From Paraspadella gotoi (lineage: Eukaryota; Chaetognatha), in the NCBI GenBank assembly GCA_051294375.1, contig CM119270.1:21233775-21297774 (forward strand): a stretch of DNA of 64,000 nucleotides, read 5' to 3'. The notes below the pieces were generated by a model. That model was not told the DNA's origin. It made no database searches and saw only the letters and a program-made list of their open reading frames with translations. Below are positions 15,850-28,800 of the stretch, piece after piece. The stretch's first letter is position 1; every line of letters starts with the position of its first letter. The position numbers were made by a program, and so were the translations under genes.

Positions 15850-16130
15850 AGGCGCTAAGTGGGCAGAAGATCCGTAACTTCTATAACCCCCTCTAGCAGA
15901 CATGGAACGGGTCCTGGGCTTGGAACCAGGGTTGAGGGTTTGCCACGCCCCCAAGTCGGGTTACGGCCGTCCTCACTCTTCCCGCAGGGTAGGTACCGGG
16001 TTGGGATTGAACCCGGTACCTAGTGGTCATGAGCTGACGGCTTTACTCAATGAGCCACCGGGTCACAACTGAAAGGGTCATGCTTATAGGCGGGGTGAAC
16101 CTAGGCAATGCCCGACTACATATATGTCAT
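15850..16130 (-). mobile_element. tRNA-derived SINE-like repeat, copy 1
   Basis: On the - strand the element has an A-box-like TGGCTCATTGAG (16046-16057) and, about 30 bases on, a B-box-like GGTTCAATCCC (16003-16013), spaced as in a tRNA head. It continues into a GC-rich body ending near GGCGCTAAGTGGGC. Three other matches lie at 18945-19222 (opposite orientation), 28985-29283 and 40876-41203. Dispersed copies with internal pol III promoter boxes and no open frame fit a SINE. It is not a functional tRNA gene because no complete cloverleaf can be drawn. Confidence 0.7.
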
Positions 16131-16533
16131 TACAAGACTCTTGTCAAGAGATTTAGAAACTCAAAAGATGGAATCTAGTAGAACCGGATGGAATCAGATC
16201 GAAGACTCGAAGAAATCACCGAAATTGAATCAAACTTTCTAATTGGTCGAGACCCAGATGGAACCGTCCAATAGGCGGATGGCCTTCCTTACCTCTTACT
16301 CAAATTATATATATATGGATAAAAATTAATTATACTAACGATCTCCTCTGAATATAATGGTATTTTAGTAATCTTCCTTATCAATTTCAGATCTGTCAAT
16401 TTTTTTGAAAAACTTCCCATTAATTAGAATTTTTTATCTAGTGTAAATAAAATGTCAGAGATTTTAAGCGAGTCGGCATGCTATGCTTCTACTATCATCC
16501 CGCAAATAGTAACAGTCAAACGCTACGAGACAA

Positions 16534-16627
16534 CGACGACGACGATAACGATGATAACGACGACGATAACGATGCATTCCCTTTCTACGTCATCGTCGTC
16601 ATCGATTCTCGATGCCCTTGACGGCCG

Positions 16628-16669
<42 letters not shown>

Positions 16670-16732
16670 TCTCTTACTCTCTCTCCTCTTCAGTCTCCTC
16701 TCCTGTCCTCTCCTCTCTCTCTCTCTCTCTCC

Positions 16733-16771
<39 letters not shown>

Positions 16772-16790
16772 CCCTCTCTCTCGTAAGTCC
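16534..16790. repeat. ACG-rich tract followed by CT microsatellite
   Basis: A degenerate ACGATA/ACG tract (16534-16575) is followed by interrupted CT repeats (16631-16785). Open frames on both strands here are products of the repeats. Confidence 0.8.
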
Positions 16791-16799
16791 CCTACCTCA

Positions 16800-17060
16800 A
16801 GTTGGCGATTCTGATTGGCCGAGCGCTTTCGACGAATCAGCGTCCGCCGTTGCCTAGCTTTGGCTCCGAGGTTACGCAGTTTGCCGAGTGCACTGATGTT
16901 CGTATTCTTCTTCCTCCTCCTCCTCCTCTTGCAATAGAGGCGATGCCGGGTTTCCTTTCCTCCTCCAACATCATTGCTTCCATTGCCTCCTCTTCTCGTT
17001 GCCACTTGCAATGGCACACGCGAGAGAGAGAGCGAGAGACCAGAAGGTCGAAAAGGACGT
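16800..17060 (+). promoter_or_regulatory. Possible Na+/K+-ATPase beta promoter region
   Basis: A locally GC-richer island 620-880 bases before the ATPase beta ATG. It has an inverted CCAAT box (ATTGG, 16814-16818) and several CpGs. No TATA box is evident. A 5' UTR intron could join this region to the first coding exon through a TTCTTCCAG-type acceptor near 17490. The role is inferred from position. Confidence 0.25.
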
Positions 17061-17677
17061 CGAGCCAAAGAAAAGAGATGGAACACAGTTTTTTTTTTCT
17101 CCATAAAATTAATTTTTTAATCAAAATCACAACGGATTTCGGTATAAACGACAAGTTCTTCTGTTCACAGTGAATTTGTGATCTCAAGTTTCTCCCGTCT
17201 GTTGGAAACTAAGAACGGAACGTAAAACTCGTACGAAAACCTCTGTGCATTACAGAGTGCTGTGGTGATTTAGTGATGTACATATTGTAACGATGTAACT
17301 TCAGAGATTGAAGATACAATATTTTGAAATTTGAATTTTAGCAACACGTCTCTGTTATTTTCTAAATTGGTTGATCGGAAATCATGTCGGTCGGTCGGTT
17401 AATGTTACAATACAATGTTACAATGTTAAAAAAATTTCCTCATTTCGTAAATAAAATTCACACAAAAATTTCTAAATATTTTCTTCCAGCTTTAAATCAA
17501 ATTTTTTTATAGACGGTTTTCCCGCCGAAATTCGGGCCACTTCGCCTCTCTCTCCCTCTCTATCTCTCTCTCCCCCTCTCTTCACTCACCCTAATCGCTC
17601 TCCCACAAATATCCACTTTTCCACCATCCAAAAAAAAAACCACCTCGGAACCACCTTTTCGAACCACCCTGTCCACC

Positions 17678-19425
17678 ATGTCCGAATCGGAAGTGAAGGA
17701 ACGCGGCGGGTTCGCCAATTTTATCTACAATCCCGAGACGGGAGAAGTGTTCACCCGAACGCCGGCCTCTTGGGCCAAAATTGGCCTCTTTTATCTCATC
17801 TACTACTCGGGATTGGCCGCTTTTTTCGCGGGAATGTTGGCCATTTTTCTCTACGCTTTCACCGACGATAAGGCCCCAGGTGAGGACTCCTCGCTGCTCA
17901 CTGGTTTATGGTTTATGGTTTTGTCAGTTGCTGTTCTTTTTACGAGAAATACTAACTTATGTTAAAACATTAAAACTAAAAATACAGAAACACGATACAA
18001 ATTTAATACATGAAAAATTGTGACAAATGAACGAAACAAAATGACACAAAACATAATGAAACGAAACGAAAACGAAAGGACAAAGGAAACATGATTAGGA
18101 AATTAAAGGAAAAGAAAATCAAATCAAATCACTGAAATTAAAAATAAAACGTCTCATCTCCATAATAAACCTTATTTTTATTTAATTGTTTGTTTGTTAT
18201 CTCTATTTTTATTCTTCTTCGTTTGGAAAGGTTAAGATTTAATTTATTTTCAGATGACTAGTGATACTTTTTATATCAAATAAACTTTTCCAGTTTTGAC
18301 GGGCAATTACTGTAGTAAACCCTGTATCCGCATTCCTTTAGTTTTGACGGGCAATTACTCGGTGCTGCCTCAAAATCCTGGCATGGGATTTCGTCCGATG
18401 CCGGTGCTGGAGAAGACCCTCATTAAGTACAACATGCAGAAGGAGTCGACCTACAAAGAGTACATAGATCATATCCATTACTTTCTCAAGCCCAACGATA
18501 CAAGTATGTTGGGGAGGGAGAGAGAGATGGAGAGAGAGGGTAAAACAGCGAGAGAGAGAGAAGAGAGAGAGTCAATTATTTTTTTTGAGAGACTTTTTGA
18601 CAAAACTGAAAAAATAAATATTGAATAAATTAAAAACGTACTTTGTGTACTTTATGCACTTTATAAGATGGGAGAAATACGGTTTTAAAGCTCAACTAAT
18701 TTTTTTCTTTCTCAGAATATAATTATCTCGAGGGACAACGAACTTCGCAGTTCCGCGTGTGTGACACGAAGAACATGTCGGAGGCCAAACGCACTGACTT
18801 ACCTTGCAGATTCGAGGTAAGTTCGACTATTTAGTGTAAGGTTGATGATTAACTTTAAATTTGTCGTGGGCTGCATGTTCGTTTGTGTTTTGTTGAAATT
18901 AAAAAACAATATGAGAGGACTTACCTCACATCAACTTTTCGCCATGTAGTCGGGCGTTGCAATATCTTCACCCCGCCTATAAGCATGACACTTTGAGTAA
19001 TGACCCGGTGGCTCAATAGGTAACTCCCTCAGCTAATGATCATCAAGTACCGGGATCGATCCCCAATGCTACCTACTCTGCGGAAATCGTGTGGACGGCC
19101 GTAAACCGCCTTGGCGGCCTGGAAAACACTCAAGCCTGGTTCCAAGTCCCGGACCCGTTCAATGCCTGCTAGAGGGGGTTAGGATAGCACTCTTCAACCC
19201 ACCTAGCGCCTAATTCACTGCCGCACCTTTAACCACCCATCTCTCCCCCCCATCCACCCCCCCAAAGGTGGACAAAATGGAGGACGTCCAACAGCATTGC
19301 CTCCGCAAAGGAGATTACGGCTTCCACGACGGTCAACCTTGCGTCGTCGTCAAACTTAATAAGTTGTTCGAGTTCATCCCTATTCTTAAGGAGGGCACGC
19401 CGGATTATCTGCAGATTGAGTGCAA

Positions 19426-19465
<40 letters not shown>

Positions 19466-19719
19466 GAGAGCTCGCCAGAATATCTGCAGATTGAGTGCCA
19501 GGGTGAGAAATTAAAATTGAAATTGAAAAACGAAAGTGCGAGCTTTGGGCTTATACTTTAAACTGCCCTAAAAAGCTACCTTATCTTATCATTTGTAAGT
19601 ATTAATAGTTTTCTTTAGTTTTCATAAATGGTCCTGAAAAAATGATCAATTCTAATTTTCTAGTGGACAATAGGCAATGGGCTCTTTCCAACTCACAATT
19701 TAAGCAGACATTTTTGTAG

Positions 19720-19766
<47 letters not shown>

Positions 19767-20517
19767 ATTTGCTCTCTCCAACCCCGTAACTTACCAGGCG
19801 AACATCCCGCGGACGTAGACAACATTGGTCCGATCAAGTACTTCCCAAAGGACGGATTTGACATGACCTTCTTCCCTTACCTCAACCAACCTCGATATTT
19901 GTCGCCGCTGGTCTTTGTTCAGTTCGTGCGACCGCAGCCGGGCGTGCTCATCCAGGTCAGGGAATTGGGAGGGCTCGTCCGTCTGTCGGAATTTCCTGTC
20001 AGTCTGTTTGTCACTCCTCGGATTCTTCAGATTACCTCTTAATGTCGATTATTCTTCTGAGTGTGTATGTATGTCTTTTTTTTTTTCAGTCAGTATTCCC
20101 TGTCAGTCGATTTCGTCTGTCAGTTTTCAGAATCTTCATGTCCGTTTTTTTTTTTTGTGTTTGAGTGTGATTGAGTATTCAGTGTCAATCCATCTTTAAA
20201 TTATCTTTATCTGTCAGTCTGTCAGTCATTTTCTTAATCGCTCAGTAAACCTTTGGTTTATATCTGTATCAGTCAATATCCACGTCTCTCTGTCTCTCAG
20301 TCCGTCTTTTGTCTGTTAATCATTTTTCTGTGACTGTCCGTCCTTCCGCTCCTTGGTCGATTCGACAGTGAACATCACGAAAGCCTTGCCACTTGCTCGT
20401 TTCTTTGAACAGGTGGTGTGTCAGACAGTGAATGCTTGGAACATCAAGCAAAATCGCTACAGTCGCGGCGACGGACGAGTTCACTTCGAACTCATGATCG
20501 AAGGAAAGTCGGACTGA
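17678..20517 (+). CDS. ATP1B: Na+/K+-ATPase beta subunit, six exons
   Basis: Exons: 17678-17879, 18342-18503, 18716-18816, 19268-19427, 19798-19955 and 20413-20517; phases agree at every GT-AG junction. The product is 295 aa. Beta subunits chaperone the catalytic alpha subunit to the plasma membrane and take part in K+ binding. The sequence shows a short cytosolic N-terminus, one membrane span (about residues 36-60, type II) and an ectodomain with the six expected cysteines in motifs VCDTK, LPCRF, QHCLR, QPCVV, IECKG and VVCQT. The family motif NPGMGFRPMP and the segment KLNKLFEFIP are clear. Candidate N-glycosylation sites are NYS, NDT and NMS. Exon 2 has a second in-frame acceptor 48 bases upstream. 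A SINE sits just before exon 4, and (GA)n tracts flank a duplicated piece of exon 4 in intron 4. Confidence 0.96.
18294..18341 (+). other. Alternative in-frame 5' extension of ATPase beta exon 2
   Basis: The 18-base sequence TTTTGACGGGCAATTACT begins at both 18294 and 18342, each immediately after an AG acceptor (TTTTCCAG and TCCTTTAG). Using the upstream acceptor adds exactly 48 bases in frame, encoding VLTGNYCSKPCIRIPL, with no stop. The upstream acceptor has the stronger pyrimidine tract. The insert would add two cysteines to the stalk-proximal ectodomain. Confidence 0.55.
18945..19222 (+). mobile_element. tRNA-derived SINE-like repeat, copy 2
   Basis: This is the + orientation copy in ATPase beta intron 3. 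A-box-like TGGCTCAATAGG lies at 19009-19020 and B-box-like GGATCGATCCC at 19053-19063. The body matches 15850-16130 reversed, through the CACCTAGCGCC end. It finishes about 45 bases before exon 4, so it sits close to the branch site and pyrimidine tract of that intron. Confidence 0.7.
19428..19502 (+). repeat. (GA)n followed by a duplicated exon 4 end
   Basis: After the exon 4 donor comes (GA)n, then 19479-19502. This 24-base segment copies the last codons of exon 4 with its own AG acceptor (CTCGCCAG) and GTGAGA donor. It is in frame and would encode EYLQIECQ. It may be a micro-exon, an alternative exon end, or an assembly duplication across the microsatellite. A further GA tract follows at 19722-19764. 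Confidence 0.5.
19980..20340. repeat. Degenerate CTGTCAGT repeats in ATPase beta intron 5
   Basis: Most of the intron consists of scattered variants of CTGTCAGT and CAGTCAGT separated by T-rich spacers. It looks like an old, decayed short tandem array. Confidence 0.5.
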
Positions 20518-23578
<3,061 letters not shown>

Positions 23579-23852
23579 AAGAAAGGAGGAAAAGACAAGA
23601 TGAAGGGGAGGAAGTTGGCGAGGAGGAGGAAGAGGAGGAGAAAAGAAGGAAAGAGAGGAAGTGAAAGAGGAGGAGAAACGAGAGAGAGAGAGAGAGACAG
23701 AGAAACGAGAATTTTATGATGAGACAGTGGGAGAAGAAGGGGAGGAGGAGGAGGAGGAGGAGAGAGGAGAAAAAAAAGGAAATTAAGGAAAAATTCGTGG
23801 AGAAAGGAGGAAGAGGACAAAAACGAGAGGAGAAAGAGGAGAAACTCTCGAA

Positions 23853-23908
<56 letters not shown>

Positions 23909-24007
23909 ATGATTTTATTTCTCTGTGAGAAACCGGAAGAAGAAGACGCGAAGGAGGAAGAGAGACAGGAAGAGAGAGAGGAGAAGGAAGCGAAAGAGAG
24001 AGAGAGG

Positions 24008-24053
<46 letters not shown>

Positions 24054-24298
24054 AAGCCTCAGCCGAAAAAGATCGAGGATAAAAAGAGGAGGAGAAAGAG
24101 AAAGGGGAGGTGGAAGAGAAAGAGCGAGAGCCAGAGAGCGAGACCGAGAGCGAGAGAGAGACGACGAGAAAAAAGAGGAAAAACAAAGAAGAAGAAGAAG
24201 AAGAAGAGGAGGAGGAGGAGGAGGAAGACGAAACCGAAGAAGAAGACGAAAGACGAAGAAGATTAAAGATGAGGAAGAAAAAAAAAAAGAAAGATGTT
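23579..24298. repeat. 720-base polypurine tract
   Basis: The + strand is almost entirely A and G, with GGA/GGAGGA, GA and GAA sub-blocks and only scattered pyrimidines. Open frames on both strands (RERERE-type on +, 259 codons of SLSLSF-type on -) are artefacts of composition. Such tracts can form triplex (H-DNA) structures. Confidence 0.9.
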
Positions 24299-24545
24299 CT
24301 TTTTTTGTCTTTTTCCCATTTTTTTACTTTTTTTTACCCTAGGATTTTGGTCCTCAGTTTTATTCTTTTAACTTTTTCCTTTTTTTTCTCCCTTTGTTCT
24401 TCTAGTCTTTTTTCTTTGGTGGCCTTTTCCTTAATTTTCAGTATTTTTGTCCCTTTTCTCTTTTTCACCCTTTTCTTCCATTTTCTCCCATTTTTTTCCA
24501 TCTTCCAATTTTCTTTTTTTTCCCTGTTTTTATTTTTTTTTCTTA
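24299..24545. repeat. Polypyrimidine (T-rich) tract abutting the polypurine tract
   Basis: The + strand changes abruptly from purine to pyrimidine at 24297-24300 and stays T/C-rich for about 250 bases. Confidence 0.85.
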
Positions 24546-25960
24546 AAATAATCTAAAAAATTTCACCATTCATTGTCTGTTTAATAAATAATTATTTAAT
24601 ACATAGATGACAAAATTTTCTTCTTTGCGTATCATGGAAATAAATATTACAATATTTAGCTGACAACACAGCGTGTTAGATTTTCGCTCATTACCCAGTT
24701 GTTGTTTTTTCATGCAACATTGAGTTATAGTTTGAGTCGTGAAAGAAAAAAAATTATTGTTTAGGTTTAAGCCTTAATAATTTAAAAAAGTACACCATTT
24801 ATTCAGGTAAACTTGTGGCATGTAACGTTGAATTACTACGCCACTACTTATGAACAACATTCGTCCACCTTTTCAGCTTAAATTAAGATTCCATTTGAAT
24901 AAGGATCGTTCGTGGTAATCGTGCGGGTGAGTACAACGACGACAACGAGCGAACATCCCGCTAATCTCTTAAGGACATAGCAACTTTGTTTTCTGACTGC
25001 GGCCCGGATTTAGGGAAAATACCCTAGTGATTTTTTTCGTGATAAAAACGATGTAAAAATAATCTTACAATTAGGATCAAAAATAGAATCGAATTATCAA
25101 AGACGGAATTTATTTTCAGATTAAGTTTCATTTCTTAATTTCGTCATTGATTTTTGTGTTTTTTTTTTGTTTTTTGTATTTTTTTGTGTTAGGAATTTGA
25201 GTTATTTTCCAGGTTTCGTCTTCGCTGAAAAAAACCCCAGACTTTTAGTCAATTTTATCGGTTTGAAGGATTTTGGTTAAATTTCAATGACAACTTTACT
25301 TAGAAAAAGAAGTTGATAAATGCGTAAATAAAGAAGCTTAATGACTTTAACGCTGAAAATTTGGGAAGACGATGCATGTGATTTCAAGACTCACATTTTC
25401 GACTACTACGACGAATGTGGCGAGATGACTTGACAAAATATAGTGGTTAACTATTTTAGGGCTTCGGAAAGAAACGCATTTGCATTGCATGAATTTTTGA
25501 AAATAAAATTATAATTAAAAGTCGAGTTCGGGCTTTCGCTTCCGCCTTTTGTATATTCCAACTAACTTTGCATCAAAGCGACATCTCTCGACCGACTCGA
25601 TAAACCTTCGCATAAAAACATGCTACTTTATTCTTGCGAAAAATTTCTCCCTTTTTCTCGGACTTTCTCCGAATTCAGAAATCCTGTTGAGGCCTGACCC
25701 TGAGGCTAATGAATCAGATGAGCGGGTGTGTTGAAGCTAAACAAGTAAAGTTAAGCGGGGAATCCCAGATCGAGGAAAAGTCGGAAATTAGCCAACCCTT
25801 CCTCTTTTTTCGTATTATTTTTTTCTTTATTTCTGCGAGGCCGTTGGGAAATAACCTGCCTTTTGAGTAAAAATTCTTATCGAATTGTAATGATTAAGTC
25901 TTCTATCCTTTCAATTCGCCAATCCGGGCCTTTTGTGGTCGGGTGCTTCCCCGAAAATGT
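24546..25960. other. AT-rich intergenic DNA, no gene seen
   Basis: No exon-like island or repeat family is recognised. The last 450 bases become slightly GC-richer as they approach the orphan gene promoter. Confidence 0.5.
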
Positions 25961-25971
25961 TTCATTTCTCG

Positions 25972-25979
25972 TATATAAG
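25972..25979 (+). promoter_or_regulatory. TATA box of the orphan single-exon gene
   Basis: TATATAAG 99 bases before the first ATG of the long frame at 26078. The spacing allows a start site near 26005 and a short A/T-rich leader. Confidence 0.6.
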
Positions 25980-26077
25980 TCGTCGTGAGGCGAGGAGGAA
26001 CCAAGCAGTCGAAGAACCAAGCAAAAGAACTTAGATATTCTTTTTTTTTTTCTTCATCAACAAAAAAAATAATTCGA

Positions 26078-27571
26078 ATGAATTCGCCGATGGAACCGAT
26101 TGGCTGCAGCGGAACGGAGATGCGGCTCTGCAGCGTCGAAGATGCCGCGAGAAAGAGTCGCTGTCGCAGCAACGAAAGCCTCCATCAGGTATCGAAAAAG
26201 TTCATCGACAGCAAATGTACCATTGATGCCAGAAATTGCTTCATTGACGGCGCCATGTTCATCTTCCCCAAGGCCGGCGACGCCGCTTTGACTTCTTTGC
26301 CGGCGCTCTTCAATCAGCGTCTCTCGCGGCGCCGTTTTCGTCGCGGCGTAGCGTCTCGAAGCGGCGTCACGAGTTCTCAAGTTCCGTCGTTGATTTGGCG
26401 CCGATCTTTCGACGCCGGAATCTTGACCGAGAAGACTACGACGCCGGTCGTCTCTTTACTTTCACACGACGCAGTAAAAATGACGCCAACGACGCCGCCG
26501 AAACTGACGACGCCAACCTCACCCAAAACGACGCCGCCGATTAAAAAGCGCGACTTTTTTGGGCGGCGAACGCCGAACGAAAAATCGGCACCGGGAGAAT
26601 CAACTTCGATACAATCGAACGACGAACCGCGAGTCAAGCATCGGGCGATGGCGCCGGTGGCGCCAAAAACTGAGAACGTGAGTCCGGGAACTGGAGCGGC
26701 GTCGATCTCGTCTGCTGGAGCGGCGACATCCTCAGCATCAGTGACGGGAGTGGAAGGAGCTCCGTTACCGTCGCCGGTGAAGATTACGGTGAAGACAGAA
26801 CCCGTGACCGAAGATAGCGCCCCCACGATTTCGGTGAAAGAAGAGCGACGATCTCCGACGCCAAGAGGGCGCTCTCTCGGCCTTCTTCCCTCTCTCTCTT
26901 CCTCTTCCTCCTCCTCTTCTTCCTCCTCCTCCGTTCGCGTCTTCATCCAACTTCGCTTCCTCTCTCTCCCTCTCTCTTCTCTCCTCTTCTCCTTCCCCAA
27001 ATCTTCAAGTCGTCGACTCGTTCTCGTCTCCTCTCCTGCAGCCGCCGCAGCCGCCGCAGCCGACCCCGTCCTTTGCTTTCCAGCGCCCTCTTCCACGCGG
27101 TTGACGCCGTTGGCGACGGCCGTGACGTCTCGCATCTTGGACGATCTTCTTCCGGGTCACGTGACGGTGGATTTTGATGGAGAAGAGGTTTCAGTGACGA
27201 GGCGGTCCAAATCGGCGGTGTTCGCGTGGGACGCCGGGAAGGCGGCGGCGGAAGCGGCGGAAGCGGCGGAAGCGGCGGAAGCGGCGGAGGCGACGGCCCA
27301 GAGGCCCATCGCGTCCGGAGCCGCTTTTGAGATTCCCTTCGGCGTTTTGACGTCAGTCGTTTCGACGCCGTCAAACTTTAGCGGCGGCGGCGGCGGCGGC
27401 GTGACAAGATCTGCGCTTCTGATTCTCGGACAGAACCCGGAACCGAAAGTGGATTGGCTCAACGCGTTCAGACATTTCGTTACAGTTTGGATCGAGACTT
27501 CGACTGATTTCGGAGATGGAATACAGGGTGGTTGGAAAAGAGATTTAAAGGGAAGTATTGTGCGCTGTTGA
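26078..27571 (+). CDS. Unrecognised single-exon protein, 497 aa, regulator-like composition
   Basis: I do not recognise the family. The ATG at 26078 is chosen because it is the first in the frame after the TATA box. AATAAA follows the stop by about 30 bases, so promoter, frame and signal all agree on the + strand. Visible features: an N-terminal cysteine-containing region (residues 1-65), a basic stretch RLSRRRFRR (81-89), a Thr-Pro-rich block (135-154) with SP/TP sites, a basic KKRD (156-159), three SUMO-type motifs (PKTE 196-199, VKTE 238-241, VKEE 253-256), poly-Ser (274-285), poly-Ala (321-328), AEA repeats (390-404), poly-Gly (436-441) and a C-terminus near DWLNAFRHFVTVW. This could be a nuclear regulator. 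The CT-rich stretch 26880-27041 ends in TCCTGCAG and could instead be an intron. From 26609 on, the sequence is repeated with frameshifts at 38377-39396. Confidence 0.6.
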   Translation: MNSPMEPIGCSGTEMRLCSVEDAARKSRCRSNESLHQVSKKFIDSKCTIDARNCFIDGAMFIFPKAGDAALTSLPALFNQRLSRRRFRRGVASRSGVTSSQVPSLIWRRSFDAGILTEKTTTPVVSLLSHDAVKMTPTTPPKLTTPTSPKTTPPIKKRDFFGRRTPNEKSAPGESTSIQSNDEPRVKHRAMAPVAPKTENVSPGTGAASISSAGAATSSASVTGVEGAPLPSPVKITVKTEPVTEDSAPTISVKEERRSPTPRGRSLGLLPSLSSSSSSSSSSSSVRVFIQLRFLSLPLSSLLFSFPKSSSRRLVLVSSPAAAAAAAADPVLCFPAPSSTRLTPLATAVTSRILDDLLPGHVTVDFDGEEVSVTRRSKSAVFAWDAGKAAAEAAEAAEAAEAAEATAQRPIASGAAFEIPFGVLTSVVSTPSNFSGGGGGGVTRSALLILGQNPEPKVDWLNAFRHFVTVWIETSTDFGDGIQGGWKRDLKGSIVRC

Positions 27572-27601
27572 TTTTTTGTGGGTTGACAAAGTTTTTAAAG
27601 T

Positions 27602-27607
27602 AATAAA
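27602..27607 (+). promoter_or_regulatory. Polyadenylation signal of the orphan gene
   Basis: AATAAA beginning 31 bases after the stop codon at 27571. It supports the + strand as the coding strand. Confidence 0.55.
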
Positions 27608-28584
27608 ATGTCTAATATAAAGTCTAATATAATTGATAATTGATAATTATAAATTTTAGTGAATCAGAGATATGTAGTTTTTTAAACCATTAAATTTTTT
27701 TCCCTTTTTTTTAAAATATATATATTTTTGAACGACTACCTCGAAATGTTTTTACGTAAAAGCTTTCATTTTTCGTGTATATAATTTAGTCACAATTATT
27801 TTTAGTCACAATTATTTTTATTTATTCCTATGCGTTTGTTTTGTTAAAAAATCCCCAAAGGATATATTCGTTTTCTTTCTTTTAATATCGAATAACAGAT
27901 ACTGTGACTTTACAGCAACGAAGGAAGTAGGCGATTTTGGTATTTTCACTTCCTTCCTGATTCGCTTTAGTCACGAGGACAAACGCTGTATTTACTTCGT
28001 TAAAACAAAAAATGTAACGCGAACCGAATGGGAAGGAAATGATGTCTGTTTCATGATCTTGACTCACGAGTTCGAATTCGGTGATAATGATGCATGATAA
28101 ATATCTTATTACAGGGTTTCACTATCTAATCAATATCTAATTGTTTACGTATTTAAAATTTTGTTATCGGTGCTAATATCATAAATTTTAAAATCATTAA
28201 AAAAAGCGAAAGCTCAACTCTTTTTCTATTATCATTTTTCTAGTTCCATTTAAGTAAGTAGACAGGGATTTCAACATGAAACCAACGTGGTAATGGTTCT
28301 AACATCAAAGCTTAAAAAATTGGAGTAAGGCTTTGTTTTCAAATTTAAAATAAACTAGTTACTTGAATACAAAATCTTCTTCACACGAGGCCGACCGAGA
28401 CTGTCTATGAGACCAGTAAGTTGATTTAATTGTTAAAATAGTTAATAATTAAAAAAAAAAAGTAGAAAGCTCTTGCTGAAAATGTATAATTAAATCTCTA
28501 ATGAGTAGCTGAACGCAATTGTTTTAATTGTAACAAATAAATTCACAAAATTTAAGATTTTTTCAACGACTCAATTTACTTCGC

Positions 28585-28591
<7 letters not shown>
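27608..28591. other. AT-rich intergenic DNA, no gene seen
   Basis: Follows the orphan gene. Short palindromic AT patches occur, but no exon, RNA gene or repeat family is recognised. Confidence 0.5.

Positions 28592-28656
<65 letters not shown>
28592..28656. repeat. (CT)n microsatellite
   Basis: About 32 uninterrupted CT units. The copy in segment B (about 40455-40531) is interrupted by indels. Confidence 0.95.
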
Positions 28657-28659
<3 letters not shown>

Positions 28660-28674
28660 CAAAAACTTGTCTGT

Positions 28675-28800
28675 CACGTGATCAGCTTTAATCTTTGTCG
28701 CAAACATAAAAGGAATATGATGTGGTTTATTTCCGGATGCAGTATCTTATCTCTTCTATATAAGTCACCTTTCGGTCGGTCAGTCGGTATGTCTGACCCT
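28675..28800 (+). promoter_or_regulatory. Candidate TATA promoter
   Basis: CACGTG (28675-28680) lies after the CT tract and TATATAAG at 28757-28764, followed by a GC-richer stretch with repeated GGTCGGTCA. Motifs and spacing resemble a core promoter on +. No convincing exon follows, so a non-coding transcript or unseen short first exon remain possible. The equivalent TATA in segment B is 40633-40640. Confidence 0.3.

Noticed and set aside
15850-16130. Functional tRNA gene
   Set aside because: A and B boxes are present but no full cloverleaf or intact acceptor stem; the element is dispersed and carries a non-tRNA body.
16523-17104. Open frame of 193 codons on the - strand
   Set aside because: Mostly RERERE-type repeats from a CT microsatellite; the remainder lies in the presumed ATPase beta promoter.
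25985-26077. N-terminal extension of the orphan frame using a GTG start
   Set aside because: It begins six bases after the TATA box and so would lie upstream of or at the transcription start; eukaryotic GTG starts are rare. The ATG at 26078 is preferred.
26377-27462. Long open frames on the - strand opposite the orphan gene
   Set aside because: TATA box, ATG and AATAAA all favour the + strand; the - frames are GC-driven shadows rich in E, R and A runs.
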